Source of the DNA: Stercorarius parasiticus
Lineage: Eukaryota; Chordata; Aves; Charadriiformes; Stercorariidae
Direction of reading: 5' to 3'
Length of the DNA stretch: 64,000 nucleotides
Assembly: GCA_013396915.1 (NCBI GenBank)
Contig: VWZL01000521.1
Span: 62,001-126,000 of the forward strand
The notes below the pieces were generated by a model. It did no database searches, was not told where the DNA came from, and saw nothing but the letters and a program-made list of their open reading frames with translations. The position numbers and the translations under genes were made by a program. Numbering within the stretch: position 1 is the first letter of the stretch; each line of letters begins with the position of its first letter. Positions 1-15,790 of the stretch are shown here, one piece after another.

Positions 1-2189
1 TCTGTCCCTATTTATGTTGCCTCTCTTCTTCGCTGCTTGCTTCAAACCCCGACCATGCAGATTGGCAATTCCAGTCTTTAAATGTTTTAATTTGCATCAA
101 AATCTTAAATGTTTTCTCCACAAATTGGGAGATCAAATTACTATCAACTTTGGTATTGTGACTGAGAACTAACTAATGAGAGAATCTGGAAGTAGAATCT
201 GGTAAAATTTTTTCAAATCCCTTTTAAAATTGCTTTCTAAAAGAAAATTTTATAAAAAATAGGAACAATGATTATTTTTTTAAAAAAAGATTTGTAACTG
301 GTTAAAAAAAAATTAACTGGAATTTTTTGCAATACTGTGATGAGAACTCAAAGCCGCTTTTAACCTTTTAAAAATTTGAAACTGGATTTGAAGTTCATGG
401 CATCCTTCACACTATAAACATTTCAAAATAAACTTGGCGAGCTCCTCAACCCACTAGACCAGTTCGGCTTGTGCTCCTGCTTCCAGGTTGTTTATCATTA
501 GTTCCCTAAGAGCGGCAGGGGAAAAAAGAGCGTTAAAATAAAGTTCTCTTCGAAAGAGGAGGAAAACAATGTAGTTTTTCACCAAACCTAAAATATTTGA
601 AGCCATCAGCATCCTGACACATAATCAACACAAAAGCTTAGCCTGTTAAAAGCATCAATAAAAAACACTTGGAAATTCCTGAACATCCCCAAAATTAAAG
701 GCTACTCAGCGTCTTCCAGAAACATCGGGCTATCTCAGTAGACTGGCAACTACTGCTTTTTTCAGGATTTACTGTAAAATCCAACAGCTCAGATATTCTA
801 AGCTCCTGAGGACTGACCTACAATTACACTTACTAATGAACAGTGGCAAAAAGGTTCTCCTTTTTCTTTCGCAGAAAGTCCTAAAGGGTCAGATCCAACT
901 ACACTGCCTCCAGAAAGGAGCAGAACAAGCCAACTCTAGGTAACGGCATGGCGGTGAGAAAACAAGAGATGAGGGAATTGTGGGGTTTTATGAATCGTCT
1001 TAAATTGAATGTTTTGTTTTTTCTATCTCACATGTACATAGAGAAACGTATCGCGTCTCCTAACAAAGCAAACAGGAGCGGTGCCTGCCCTGGTAAGGAC
1101 AGAGTAAAGGTCAAGCAGAGAGGAGGAAATCCTTTTATTTCCTTTTCTGATGGAGATTAGTTTGGTTAATCAACACTAATCAAACAACATTAGTTTTGGT
1201 CAATCAGACCTTGTAGGTTAGTAATTAAGCTTTTTTATATCACAGATGTTTATGCAGACACATAAAACCTGAGAGCAGAGCGGCTATCAAGTTCTAGGTA
1301 CAGGAACAGATTGGGTTCTATGCAAACAGAACTATTTCAACTCATTAATTCAACAACTTCTACTCACTAATAAAAGCTACTTCTGCCTACTCGATTCTCC
1401 CCAGGTTGAAAAAACGGCAAAAGGAGCATGCCTGTTTTTATAAACACGTATTCACATGCAAATATATAGTTAAGCTTTTAAAAGACTAAGCAAAGTAACA
1501 GTTTACATGCAGTTAACTACTTTATGCAAGTTTTTAAATCCCCAAACTCGAGACAGAATGTGAATGCAAGGCTTACCAAGGTATTTGATGAATTGTAATC
1601 CTCTGTCGATTTATCTGAAAGAGACAGACAGTAACGTCGTTAGGAATGAGTTGCAAACGCAGCAGCGGTGCGGACTGGAGAAAGGAACACGCTCCCTTCA
1701 GAAGGGGCAGGAAAAAAGTCTGCTCCCAAACCTAGGCATTACCTTCAGCTCCCCAGAACAAGCTGGCAACCGGCAGATATGGGAATAGAGGGTAAAAAAT
1801 TCTGCAGATAAATACAGGGGCCCCAAATCCCTGCTGCAGGAGGGCAGAATTTCCCAGTGCGACACCTGAATGAATACTGTCCTCCATCCATATACACAAA
1901 ATATTTTCAATATTTTTCAATATTAAATGGGCTAAATCACCCGCAGAGGCACTGCAGCCAGCCCAAAACCTGCAAGATGTTCAATCTCAACCACCTAAAC
2001 TTGCTGGAATAGCAACGGAGGACCCAATGAATCATATGGCAGGCTTCTTGTTTGACTATCCAGGCACATATGGGGAAGAGTTGTACTTTTATACCTGCCT
2101 GAAGCCTTCCTAATTAATACCCATTCTGGTGACATGGTTCTATCCCCTTAAACAAACAAAAAACCAAAAAAACCAAAAAAAAACCACAA
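1..2189. other. PAK1 intron, left part; no recognisable element
   Basis: This is sequence downstream of the last visible PAK1 exon, in the minus-strand sense. It is AT-rich, especially 1-450. No coding exon with splice sites, no tRNA and no clear transposon was seen. The acidic-region exon that follows in human PAK1 (rich in Asp/Glu codons) was looked for on the minus strand and not found, so it should lie outside the window. Confidence 0.6.
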
Positions 2190-2682
2190 AGCAGGAGCCC
2201 TCAGCACAGGAAAGACTTGGACCTGTTGGAGCAGGTCCAGAGTCCAGAGGAGGATCACAAAAACGCTGCGAGGGCTGGAGCCCCTCTGCTGTGAAGACAG
2301 ACTGAGCGAGTTGGGGATGTTCAGCCTGGAGAAGGGAAGGCTCCAGGGACACCTTATTGTGGCCTTTCAGTACTTAAAGGGCGCCTACAGGAAAGATGGG
2401 GACAAAATTTTTAGCAGAGCCTGTAGCAATAGGACAAGGGGTAATGGCTTTAAACTAACAAGGATAGATTTAGACTATAGATAGAAGGAAGAAATTTTTT
2501 ACAATGAAGGTGGTGAAACACTGGCCCAGGTCGCCCAGAGAGGTGGGAGGTGCCCCATCCTTGGAGGTGTTCAAGGTCAGGTTGGAGGGGTCTCTGAGCA
2601 ACCTGATCTAGTTCAGGATGTCCCTGCCCAGTGCAGGGAGGTTGGACTAAAGGTCCCTTCCAATCCAAACTATTCCATGATT
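2190..2682 (+). mobile_element. CR1 LINE 3' fragment
   Basis: A 5'-truncated CR1 begins in the C-terminal part of ORF2 (CAGCACAGGAAAGACTTGGA, then the CTGGAGCCCCTCTGCTGTGA block). It ends in the typical CR1 3' tail GGTCCCTTCCAATCCAAAC followed by TATTCCATGATT. Frameshifts break the ORF2 frame. An AAAC/AAACC-rich tract at 2152-2189 abuts its 5' end. It lies antisense to PAK1, in the intron after the 3257-3404 exon. Confidence 0.93.
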
Positions 2683-5244
<2,562 letters not shown>

Positions 5245-8200
5245 CTACCCAACCACACCCCACTTTTGCCAGTTATGGGATTTCGATCTGGGGCAGAAAA
5301 CCAGCAAGTTTAAAAACTTCATCACCTCACTCAAGAGCAGTCCCAGCACAGGATCAGGACAACAAAAAGACAACAAAAATCAAAGTCTTGTAACCCAGGA
5401 CAAGCTCAAGCCAAGGAAACTGATATTTTGGGTATGTCAAGTATCAAGCAGTAGGGCTAGACTCAACAGCACAAGAGCTATTTAACTGAAATATTCACTC
5501 AAACTTATACGGGTCAGAGTCAAAAGCACTACAGCAGCAGTTAAGTGGGAGCCATGTAGTTTTGAACACATTTTTTTATTTGTTGTTTTAAGGAACTTTA
5601 AAAAAAAATATATATATTATGCGCTGTTAAATATACACTCGCCTCTCATATTAAGACAGGGACAAAATTAACTACAAATAACTGCTTATAAACTGCCTCC
5701 TGCATCCTACATTCTCAAAACAGAGTTTATGAAGAAAAGCAAATATAACATACATGCTTCTGCTACAAAATCTTACAGGAGCAAACTCACAGAACGAACC
5801 GAATGCGGTTTTAATAACAAGCTTTGAAGACACAGAGCAAGAGGGCAGAATCTGGCAGGTGAGGAGCAGAAGTCATGAAGAAACAGGAAAGGAAATAAAT
5901 CAAAGCAGATGCGCTCTGCAAATTTTCAAGTCTTCAAACAAGATTATCATTCTGCCTTGGATTAAGTTCATCCATATTCATGACATATTAAGGACTCCAC
6001 CTTCCTTTTAATATTTGCTGTATTCAAGAAGTCGAGATCAGTTTAAGAACCACGTTCTACTCGGCTTTGCTGCTGCTCGCAGTTACAAAAACAAACAGAG
6101 CCAGGAGAAGGTGACTAAACCGCTTGCGTTTCCCAACTGCTACCTTTTATATCTAAAGCCAAACAGAATTCGTTTCGTGGCTGACATTCCCCAGTGCATT
6201 TTTGGCAACATGAATGCCAAAGCCCAGGTATTTCAGAAACCTGTGATGCTGATGCTCAATATTGCAATTATTTAAGACGCTGCTGGTGGTTAGTTGTGTA
6301 GAGATGGTCAGGGCTTGCCCCAAAGGACCGAATCCCATTTCCCTCAGTGCCAGCTCTGGCACCGTTCTCTGCATCATTACAGAGTTACTGTTGCACAGAT
6401 TAATTTTGGATCAAAAAAAAAAAAAATAAAAAAAATCAGATGCTCCATTTGGGACACAAAGCTGGAACAGATTGTTTTCGATCCCTCTTTCAAACAACGG
6501 GGACAGGGGAAGCTGAATCGCAGAAGAGCGACGGAGTTGCCAAGGGGAAGGAGGAGAGAAAGCTGCAATGCCGGAGGAGCCATCACAGAGCAGGGAGCTA
6601 GGAGGAGACAGAAGCAGCTGCTGGTTAGCAGATGGTGAGCATCTGCAGCACGGAGGCCTTGCCAAAGAAGGAACAAGCCGCTGCATCCAGCAGGTAGACA
6701 GAAAAAGCTGCGTGCGTTAGCGGTGGGTGGAAAGCAAGAGGAAAAGAGAGGTAGAGAGCGCCATCAGAGGCACCGTATTCTGTCCACAGGATCAGTCCGT
6801 TCCTCCAAGCCAGAGAGCAAGGCGTCAGCTCAGCCTCGGAGCCCACCACTCAGGCGAGGAAGAAGAGGGCACCCATATTAGCACCCCCACACAGGAGTGC
6901 TGCACGTGTGACGCACCCCCACAACGTGGTCCAGGACGACCGCCGCAGTAGATTTGACTGTACCCCTAAAAAAGCCCAAGGGCATGATGAAGCTGCTATC
7001 CAGAAGACAATACACTTAAGTGTTTTGGTTTTTTTTATTTCTACAGCCCAAGGTCCCTGCCGCACATCCAAATCCCAACAAACTTCTCTGCAACCAGCTG
7101 CTCCAGTATCCGTTCAACCAGCAAACCCAGCTGACTGCCGACTTATCCAAAGCAGGAGACGACGGCCTGAACGAGCCTCAGCTACACACAGCAGTAAAGA
7201 CAGTTCTAGAAGGATTGATTAAACAACGTAATGGCCTCTGTCACATCAAAGCTCCAGCTCTCTGTTCATGTTCGACAAATAGGTAGAGAGTTTCAGTACG
7301 GCTACGCTGCAATATAGAAATAGAAAGAGGTTTTGCTGCATTTATGGCTTATTTTGTTCTCCTACACCCAAGCAGTTAATATTCTCCCAATTATCTTAGT
7401 TTCCTGCAACCGTTTCCTACAGCATCTCAACCCTTTGCATTTTCCCTGACTCTCAACAACTCTTTGAGACAGCTACCGTAAACTCACGCTGAAAATCACT
7501 CGGCCTTAGTGATAACACTACAGCGTCTGAAACCGTAATTGCTCTGTATCCTTTTTTTAAGTCTGCCTGCCTGCCACACTCGGGGTTTTATAGCACCCAG
7601 ATTGAATTCATCATCATTTGAACGCACATGAAGTTGGCACACGAATTCACAGATTTTCCTCCAGCAGTCTCAGAGGACAATGAACTTCCAGAAGCTTTTG
7701 ATCCAAAATCTGACAGATCTAAAAGGCTAAACATATTAAACCATTAGTGACATAATTGCTTTTTGCAGCAGATATTTATGTCGTAGCAGGAGGTAGAAGA
7801 CAAAAAGAATTACAGATGGGCACTCCCAATCTTGCTAAACACTTAATCCCCCTCCACAGAGATGATATTATCCTTGCAATGGAGTCAAAAAGCCTTGAGG
7901 AATCTTAAATTAAAAAATAAAAGAGAAATCATACATCTGTTTAAGAAGGCCTACCTACTACCAAGTGCTTTATTCCCACAAACACCTCACCACCTTCTCA
8001 TTCAAAACCTTGCACATTTGACGCTGTTACAAGAGCCACCCATAAAGTTTCCTCATGATGCTCTGGCAACTTGAGCTGCAACTAGGAAGCACGAGGTCCC
8101 ACTGTAAAATAAGCCCGTGAGCCCATCCTGAAGCGTAACGAGATGGGAAAGGTCTTCTCCATCGGTAAGGTTGAGTGAAGCGCTCCCTCTGTCACCACGC

Positions 8201-8399
8201 AAAGGGCTCCCGGGTGCCGCAAACTGTCGTTTTGTGGGTAAAACTCTGCCTCTGCGTGAAGCTGCAGATGAGCTCAGAGGCGCTAAACGTCCCACATTCA
8301 AGCCAAATTCATACCCTCAACTAGGACACCGAGGAGCCCCGAGCCCAAAAAACTTCAGATGTTCACAACGCTTGGTGAAAGCAATAAGTCATGCAAGCT

Positions 8400-8439
8400 C
8401 TCCCAAGGGTCTTTTCCAACCTAAATGATTCTATATGAT
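8400..8439 (+). mobile_element. Possible CR1 3' end scrap
   Basis: GGGTCTTTTCCAACCTAAAT followed by GATTCTATATGATC resembles the last 40 bases of CR1. It has no recognisable sequence upstream, so it could be a decayed copy or chance. Confidence 0.4.
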
Positions 8440-9880
8440 CCACCCAGTAGCAAGCCAACATGTTTTTTAAATAGCAGTTTAGGCCGGGACAGGGGAAATC
8501 AGGACTGGAAAACACATCCTAAATTTTGCAGGCACAGCATGACACCTCCGAAGCAGCCGGGCAAGGGGACACAGCTCAGTGGAAGTGCGCAAATGCGTAC
8601 GGGGCCCGGGATTTAAGCCCCACGTGTCCTTTATGTCTCTCTTCATGCACAGGAGTAGCGCAATAGAAAAGACACTTTTGGAAGTGCCTTCAGCTAGAAC
8701 TGCCCTTCTTGACCCAGTAAGCTGTAAAAGATGCCCTCAAGATGTCCCCCCCTTGTTGGCCTCCCCTCTGATCTGGCCCCACAAGCTCTCAACAGGTCTG
8801 TGGCCTGCTCCACAGCAGGACTCCACATGTTTCAGCTGCACTTTTGCATAAAGTACCACCTCTTCACTGTCTTTCCCACCCATCCTTTGCAGAGTGCCTG
8901 CTCCAGTGCTGTTCCCTGCCCAGCATAAAGAGCTACCACATCTCCGAAGGGATTGAGAGCATCAACTTCAGCAGCTCTCAGGCTACAGCATAAAAGCCCA
9001 CGCCCATATTCACTAGCAAAATTAATCGCCGAGCATTTCAGCTCTTCGCAGGCTCTTTGCACCCCCAGCAGAGGTTACACGCAAATCGCTGGCTTCCCTG
9101 CGTAAAGATCCAAAGGTCCACGGATTTGCCCCAAATTACATTTCTCTAACTGAACAGAAACCATCTCCCCTTTCAGTCCAGCCAAACTAACAAATAACAC
9201 CCAAATTATTTCAGGCACAAACCACAGAGAGCTGTCTGAACACCCGGGAATTTCATTAACTTTTAAGCAACAGGAGGCACTGGGAGTTCAGTTGTCACCA
9301 TGAGATCAGAAGGAGTTTTCACAAGATGAAAATCAGCCCATCTGAAATGAAGGTGACGGTGTTAAAGGTATTTTTTGCTCAGCAGGAATTAAAGGACAGA
9401 AGCAACCATTCTCGTTCGGGCAGGTGTATTGCAACAGAAGGCTCTGCTGGGCTTGGCTAAACAAAAATCTCTCATGTCTTGAAGCATCTGCCACGTTGGC
9501 CAATCTTCAGCAAATGCAGGCTTCTCCGGTGGCAGCCTGTCTGCTGCTTTTACCCAAACCGTTCACTTTTGCAGCTCTCCTTTAAAATCTACTTCAAACT
9601 GGCATTTGAGGTTGTATTTCTTTTACTCGCTAATAAATTTCAGGTGATTTCTTTGGTCCCCGCAACTACTGAGCCTTTAGAGTTGAAAGCTCCACTCCTT
9701 TCTTTTCCCTTGTGTCTTCTTTAAGCGGACACAAAAATCCTGCAGCTCTTTAGGATCAACAATCATAATAGCAGGTTCTAGCCAAGATCCGGCAAACTTT
9801 TAACATTGAGTTCATGGGTTTCTGCACCGCATAATCAAAAATCCACGTTTGTAAAACAATATAAAGTTGACAAAGGTACC

Positions 9881-9897
9881 AAATAATAATAATAATG
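9881..9897. repeat. (AAT)n microsatellite
   Basis: Five AAT-type units (AAATAATAATAATAATG). Confidence 0.85.
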
Positions 9898-10670
9898 AAT
9901 GCTGCAGTATTTTGTGGAAAATGAACCTACATCTTATTTAAATTAGTGGAAGTGGCACTCCAATTAGTCTTTTTTCTAACAAATTTAAGGAGACAGCCTG
10001 CCTCCCAAAGCCCAGGAAGCTGAAGATATCAAGGCTTGACTTTAGTTATTCAGTGTCCAGATACCATTGCAATGCAGACTCTGCAAAAAGCTGATGTATT
10101 AGAAGGAGGAACTCAAAAAAATAGGTCAGATATAAAAAGAAATCAGCATATATTAGGGGATAGAGGCTTTTTTCTTCCTTACAGCACTTCAAAAGATTCC
10201 TATGAGAGAGAGTGAGTTTTTTAAAATATCCTGATCTTAAAAATTAGAATTTCATGTACAGTTCACAGTTCCTATCTCCATTTCCATCTGTTTCAGTCCC
10301 TATAACAGGAGAAAATTCCTTCAGTTCACAAGAAACGTGCAAAGAATCTGCAGTAACGGATTATTCTTAACAGCAAGCAAACGATGACTGACCCGAACAC
10401 TAGAACAGTGACCAACCATGCAGTAACATATGACAGGCCTGGCAGGAGATGGCCTGTTAGTCATGCTTAATTCAAATTATTTGCTGTTTATAGCAACAAA
10501 CAAGCAAAAGACCTCCCTCTGCTCCCCAAAATGACCAAGACAGTCACACAGGAAACAAACCAACAAAATTTTGTAAAGCCTAAACCATCAGTAAGCATCA
10601 GGTGCTTAACTGAGGTCATTCAGAACAACATTCAGGCAGATGGTTTAGAAGAAAAGACAAAATACTATAC

Positions 10671-10860
10671 TTTTATCTCCTGGTAAAATAGCTCGGTAAA
10701 ATCGGTCCTTCCTTTTCTTTTCTTCCGGGTTGGGAGGCAAAGGTTTTGAGCCATGGTTTAAAGTCCCAGCGTCTTTGCTGCCCGATCCAATCATAGTGCT
10801 GGTATTTCTCATCGGAGGAGCAGGTGGTTTGTCTTCTGTTTCAACTCCATTGTTAGACAT
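10671..10860 (-). CDS. PAK1: PAK1 first coding exon (residues 1-63, N-terminal regulatory region)
   Basis: This is the start of p21-activated kinase 1, a cytoplasmic Ser/Thr kinase that acts downstream of Cdc42 and Rac1. Reading the minus strand from the ATG at 10860, the peptide begins [20 protein letters not shown] and is nearly the same as human PAK1; PAK2 and PAK3 diverge clearly here. Visible elements are the PPAPPMR proline motif (residues 12-18, the known Nck SH3 site), Ser21 (known Akt/autophosphorylation site), a second proline stretch KPLPPNP, and the basic run KKRKDR (about 48-53). The exon is 63 codons plus one base, ending AAA-A before the donor GTATAG. The split Thr64 codon is completed by the exon at 5159. 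The ATG has A at -3, and an in-frame TAA lies 21 bases upstream at the exon border, so the start is firm. Residue 57 is Ala where human has Ser. Confidence 0.97.
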
Positions 10861-10881
10861 CTTCAGCTGGGGAGGCCGTTA
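10861..10881 (-). other. PAK1: PAK1 5' UTR part of first coding exon, with splice acceptor
   Basis: Twenty-one bases separate the ATG from a good splice acceptor: on the minus strand a pyrimidine tract (TTTCTTTTTCCTGTTCC) is followed by TAG, with the AG at 10883-10882. The 5' UTR piece begins with an in-frame TAA. The acceptor shows that at least one further non-coding exon lies upstream (to the right), as is usual for PAK1. Confidence 0.8.
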
Positions 10882-11311
10882 CTAGGAACAGGAAAAAGAA
10901 AGAAGCAGCGTTAATTTATTTATTTGTTGTCAACTAGAATCACACACTGCCAAATAAACCACACGCGGGTATTTGCAGACTAGCCCGTAACTTCATAGCA
11001 ACACAGACCAAGCGTCAGCGTGACAAATTCTTTTCGAGCTCCAGGTTTTTTCTGTGAACAAGACTCTGTTCAAGCGTTTGAGTTATTGATTATTAAGAAA
11101 AACCCGTTTCAGGATACAGCCAATTCTCGAGCAAACCATGGAGCAGAAGTGTAGAGTGGGGATGAAAAGCAATAAATACCAGGTAGCAAAGATACTCGAG
11201 AGGAGCCAACAAGTTGCTGAGCTCAAAAGACCTCTCAGTTCCATGCTCGTTCCGATAAAAACTACGTCAAAATGTTTGTATCAGTCTCCAGCACATCAAA
11301 AGAAGTATGGC
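10882..11311. other. Upstream PAK1 intron, segment next to the first coding exon
   Basis: This is intronic sequence 5' of the exon acceptor at 10882. No recognisable element is present before the CR1 copy at 11312. Confidence 0.6.
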
Positions 11312-11877
11312 AGCAGGGCGAGGGAGGTGATTCTGCCCCTCTACTCTGCTCTGGTGAGACCCCACCTGGAGTACCGCGTCCAGCTTTGGAGTCCTCAGCC
11401 CAAGAAGGACATGGACCTGTTGGAACAGGTCCAGCAGAGGGCCAGGAAGATGATCAGAGGATGTCCTGTGCTATGAGGACAGGCTGAGAGAGTTGGGGTT
11501 GTTCAGCCTGGAGAAGAGAAGGCTCCAGGGAGACCTTGAAGCCCCTTCCAGTCCCTCAAGGGGCTCCAGGAAAGCTGGGGAGGGACTCTGGATCAGGGAG
11601 GGGAGCCATAGAATGAGGGGTGATGGTTTAAAACTGAAAGAGGGGAGATTTAGATGAGATATTAGGAAGAAATTTTTCACTGTGAGGATGGTGAGCCCCT
11701 GGCCCAGGTTGCCCAGAGAAGCTGTGGCTGCCCCATCCCTGAAGGGGTTCAAGGCCAGGCTGGACGGGGCTTTGAGCAACCTGATCTCGTGGGAGGTGTC
11801 CCTGCCCAGGGCAGGGGGGTGGAACTGGATGATCTTTAACGTCCCTTCCAACCCAAACCATTCTGTGATTCTATGAT
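11312..11877 (+). mobile_element. CR1 LINE 3' fragment
   Basis: A 5'-truncated CR1 carries the ORF2 C-terminal coding region ([18 protein letters not shown] in one frame). This is followed by the block CTCCAGGGAGACCTTGAAG, the terminal GGTTGCCCAGAGAAGCTGTG and the CR1 tail ending ACCATTCTGTGATTCTATGA. Reading-frame breaks are present after about 11476. Its reverse strand holds a 198-codon open frame that is a shadow of the element. It is antisense to PAK1. Confidence 0.95.
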
Positions 11878-13926
11878 GCAGAAAGACTGAAGTTTGCATG
11901 CAAAGAGTTTCGATGCAGCTGCTAAAAAGCTGCTGAACTGGTTCAGAGGCAGAGGTGGCCGGGCAGCCGCAGAGCTGCACCCACGTCACCTCAGACACAG
12001 GGCCACGGTCCTCGCTTGGTCCTAAGCCGGCCCTGGCCTTTCCCTGGTAGCAGCAGACTTCAGGCACAGTTCAAACCGCCAGAAAGTTGACTGCATTTTG
12101 TTCTGTTGGAAGGGTCAAAGAAAACTAGATCCCCAACACACACATAAATCCCTAAGTAAATAATCCCTGCTGTGCGGATTTAAAGACGGAAGCTTTGGAA
12201 CAGTGTAATAGATTATTCTGCAACAACTAGCTTGTTCCACCCAAATGAGATCAGCGTTACTCCAGACACAGCCTGGCTGCAGCGAGATCCTTCTGGAAAC
12301 CGGAATTAGGCTGCATTATGTTCTCAAAAGAAAGTCGGGAGTTAACCGTAGAACAAAGACCAAAGCAGGCAGAGTTTCAGTTTGGGTGGAAAAAGCAGTT
12401 CAACAACTTTACGAATTTCACAAGCAGTAAGGGAAGATGTTTCGCTCAGGGAGAATTACTGGGTGGCAGAAAGTCAAAAGCAATTTGCTCTTCACAAGTG
12501 AGAAATCCGGTTTCAAAGCCAAGATCGTTGCTGGCTTCCAGGGAGCTGCTTTTCCATGGGCCTGACCCAGAGGAACCACACTGGGTCACACTCCAAACAG
12601 ATCCCACAGCCACACGACGGTCCTACGACCGCAAACCACCACCGTGGTGGTCTTCAAAGTCTTCTTTGGCCAAGCTACTGATGCTCAGCATTAACTGGAA
12701 AGATTTGGACCCAGGGTAGGCTGCTCTCAGAGCTGCAGGGCGCTAAGAAAGGCGAATGCTGCCTGCAGAAGGCACTCAGCTGCAGCATGTTGGACTTTGC
12801 TGACAGCAGCAGTTCCCTAGCTGTCACTGGCCTCCAGCTCCACCTTCTCCTCCACTTATTTGGTTCCCGGTTTCTTCACACGCGCTCTTAAATGGGAGGG
12901 CTGCCAGTACTGCGCAGCGCACAAGGCTTTGGACAAGCCTTCACACACAGGGAGCTTTGTGAGAGGTTTGACGCCAGCCCCGCTTCCTCCCAACACAACC
13001 GTGTGATGGAATTTTAAATGACAGACCAGTATGTGGGGTATTGATTTTAACGGTGGGACAGTTTGGGAGGAGTAGGGGGAAATTAGCTGCGCATTTGTCT
13101 GCGCGTCTTCTGGCACGTGCCCTGTGCATCTCCCATCACTCATGCTTCGGTAAAAAAACGGAGCAGAACAAAGCGACAGCTGGAGTGCCAGCCACGAAGC
13201 GGTGCAAACGACGATTCTCCCCGTCTAAGCAGTGGGGAAAAAAAAAGTCTAAACTCAAACCCAACCGGTAAATTTGGCAGCCACTGCTGCGCACAAGCCC
13301 TGTGCGACATGAAGACATTGCGTCCTCACTGATGGGCTTTGCGCATCGCAGTGTCGGTGTTGGTACTGAACCGCCACAACTAAAGCTTTTAAAAGGACAT
13401 AAGCAGAAATGCCATGTAAAGAGATGCATTCTTTGCATTTTTTTTTTCTTATTTCTTTGCTTATTTAACCATGAGAAAGCAAATTGCTGGGAGGGTGCTA
13501 GGAATATGCTGCAAATAGGGAAGCAGAAGGAAAATGAAAGTTAGCAGCTATGTGCCGGCCAAACGGCCCTCCTCGGGAGTGGGCACCGCATTTGCTGCTG
13601 TAACACCCTGGCTGACCCCCACAGGAGTTTGGATAAAGGTGCATCCAAAGATTCCCTCACCGGCCAGGACTCCTGGAGCTGCAGGCATGGCTGAGACGGC
13701 AGGGGAGATTGCCACGTTGCTGGGTCCCTCTCCCGCCGAGCAGAGGCGAGTAGGTGAGAATCGGTGCTTGGTACCTGCTGGCAGAGGCACGGGGCTGAGC
13801 GGGGGGACAGGGTGAAGTTCACTGTATTGGGGAATGGACGCAATATCAGACTGAAGGACGGTACGAGGAAGAGAACAGAGCAGCGTGTGGCTCCAGGCTG
13901 GGGAAAAAGAAGTGAGAAGAGGAACG

Positions 13927-13949
13927 AACACACACCACACACACACACG
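13927..13949. repeat. (CA)n microsatellite
   Basis: ACACACCACACACACACACG, an interrupted CA tract. Confidence 0.85.
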
Positions 13950-15790
13950 CCCCCCCAGATTATAGGCAGAGGCTGGCCTAGTGCTGGGAGAAGGAAAAAG
14001 AACACGGGGGGGGGAAGAAAAAATATCCAACACCAAAAAGACCATGAAAACATAAGGAAAAACCTCTGGATGTCAAGCATCCTCACTCTCAGTCAGCTCC
14101 ACCAATGCAAAGCCCTGGGGACATCTGCTCACAGTTTCTTCAATATAAGAGGGTTTTTCAAAATCCCTCAGTCGGAAAGGACAGAGCACAAGTGAATTAC
14201 TGTTTTACCGCAGGGCTGGAAACACTGGCATTGTTTATCTTATATTATTCCCTGAATGAGCAAGTAACTGCCAAGAAGTTACGTAGTTTAACAAACAATA
14301 TTGTTTTCCACCTATTTGGTAACTGCAACTTTCATGTGGGCAAAGCCTACAAGACACCCTCTCCTTTCTTCTCCAGCGCTCAAGCCCCCAGACCTTCCTC
14401 CTCCTCAAAGTCTTACGTTTGGAGTTACAAGAACTACTTAATCTGTTTGGAGATGGGGGGAGGGGCGAGAGAAACGTCTCAACCCACAGAACTGAGAGAC
14501 TGTTTCTACAGAAATGAGCCCCTGTAATAGCAGCACTATCCCAGAGGGTTCCCAAAAGCCTTCTCCCACTATGTATTTCAAGGGAAAACCAAAAAACCTG
14601 CTTACGTGAGTCCTCTCCCTGTGATAGAGAGACACAGTCTACCCCCAACCTCAACATCGTTATACTTCAAACTTCTGTTGGCTTCAAAGTACGTGGATGA
14701 AACCCTGTCCTGACCGAATTACACCCACCTCTCCAGGGCTTTACAGCCGAGCTGAGCCTCCAGAGCACGGAGCCGCACCAAGTGGTTACAGAGGCGGCCG
14801 TCTCCCTCGCCGTAGCCTAGCTGACTGTGCAAATTCTCTTCTTCCTAAAATAATCTCCTGCCAATTCCCACATAAGCGGGCTTTAAACAACCCCCCGCCT
14901 TGTGTAGGCCCTGCTCAAATTCAGGGCACGGGGCAATCGCTTCACCAGCCGGCATAACATCAGTACTACGGCACCGAAGCGGGTCGATCCATCCTAACAG
15001 GAATGCAAAGCGTCACCGGACTGAGCTGCTTCCTTCTTCGCCCCAGCATGACTGTGCTTTGAGAAATTCGTCTTCTGTTTCTACGGTATGATTAAGTGAG
15101 CAGTGGAAGCGATGAAACAGCACGTGAACTTTTCAACTGCAGCCAGATGAGGGAATACAGTTTCAGCTGCAGACGCGCTTATTCTCAACTACTACGTATA
15201 TTAAAATACCAGCACTCAAACCAAACCCCACAGCCACCACTAGGAAGGCACAACATAGCACTATTGTTTCTGCAGCCGTTTGGGAGTTGTTTCAGCGCAC
15301 GGTACTTCTGAAAATAAAAAGTTTTATTACATACTGCAACCTAAGTCAAGTTACAGAGGCCTTCAAGTGCTCCCTGCTCCTCCCCACCAACTTTTGAAAC
15401 CCATTAGCTAAATTAGATTACTCCAGCCTCCGCGGAGTCGAGCGGCAGACCTGATAAAACGCCTTCCACACCTACAAACCACTTGTGCAGACAGGAAGGA
15501 GTGACAGACGACCACGCACAAAGGGGACAAGAGACTCAGGAAACCACTTGGCGGTTCAAGAGAGGGCAAGCGGAGGTACCGAACGAGAGACAGCACCCAC
15601 AGGTGCCAACAGCGGCAGCCAAGAGTCGAGAGCACACAGACCCTTGTCTGATCTGCGTTAAGTAGATATGGCTCAAAATCACAACGTTTATGGCTGTAGC
15701 TTCCCTGTAACACAGGCACAGGCCCAAGAGCCATTCTTCTAGCCGAGCGGGACCCCAACATATGCGGAGCCTTCTGGCACTGCTACGTGT

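Noticed and set aside
11471..12067. 198-codon open frame on the minus strand
   Set aside because: Most of it is the reverse complement of the CR1 copy at 11312-11877. It has no splice context or family resemblance.
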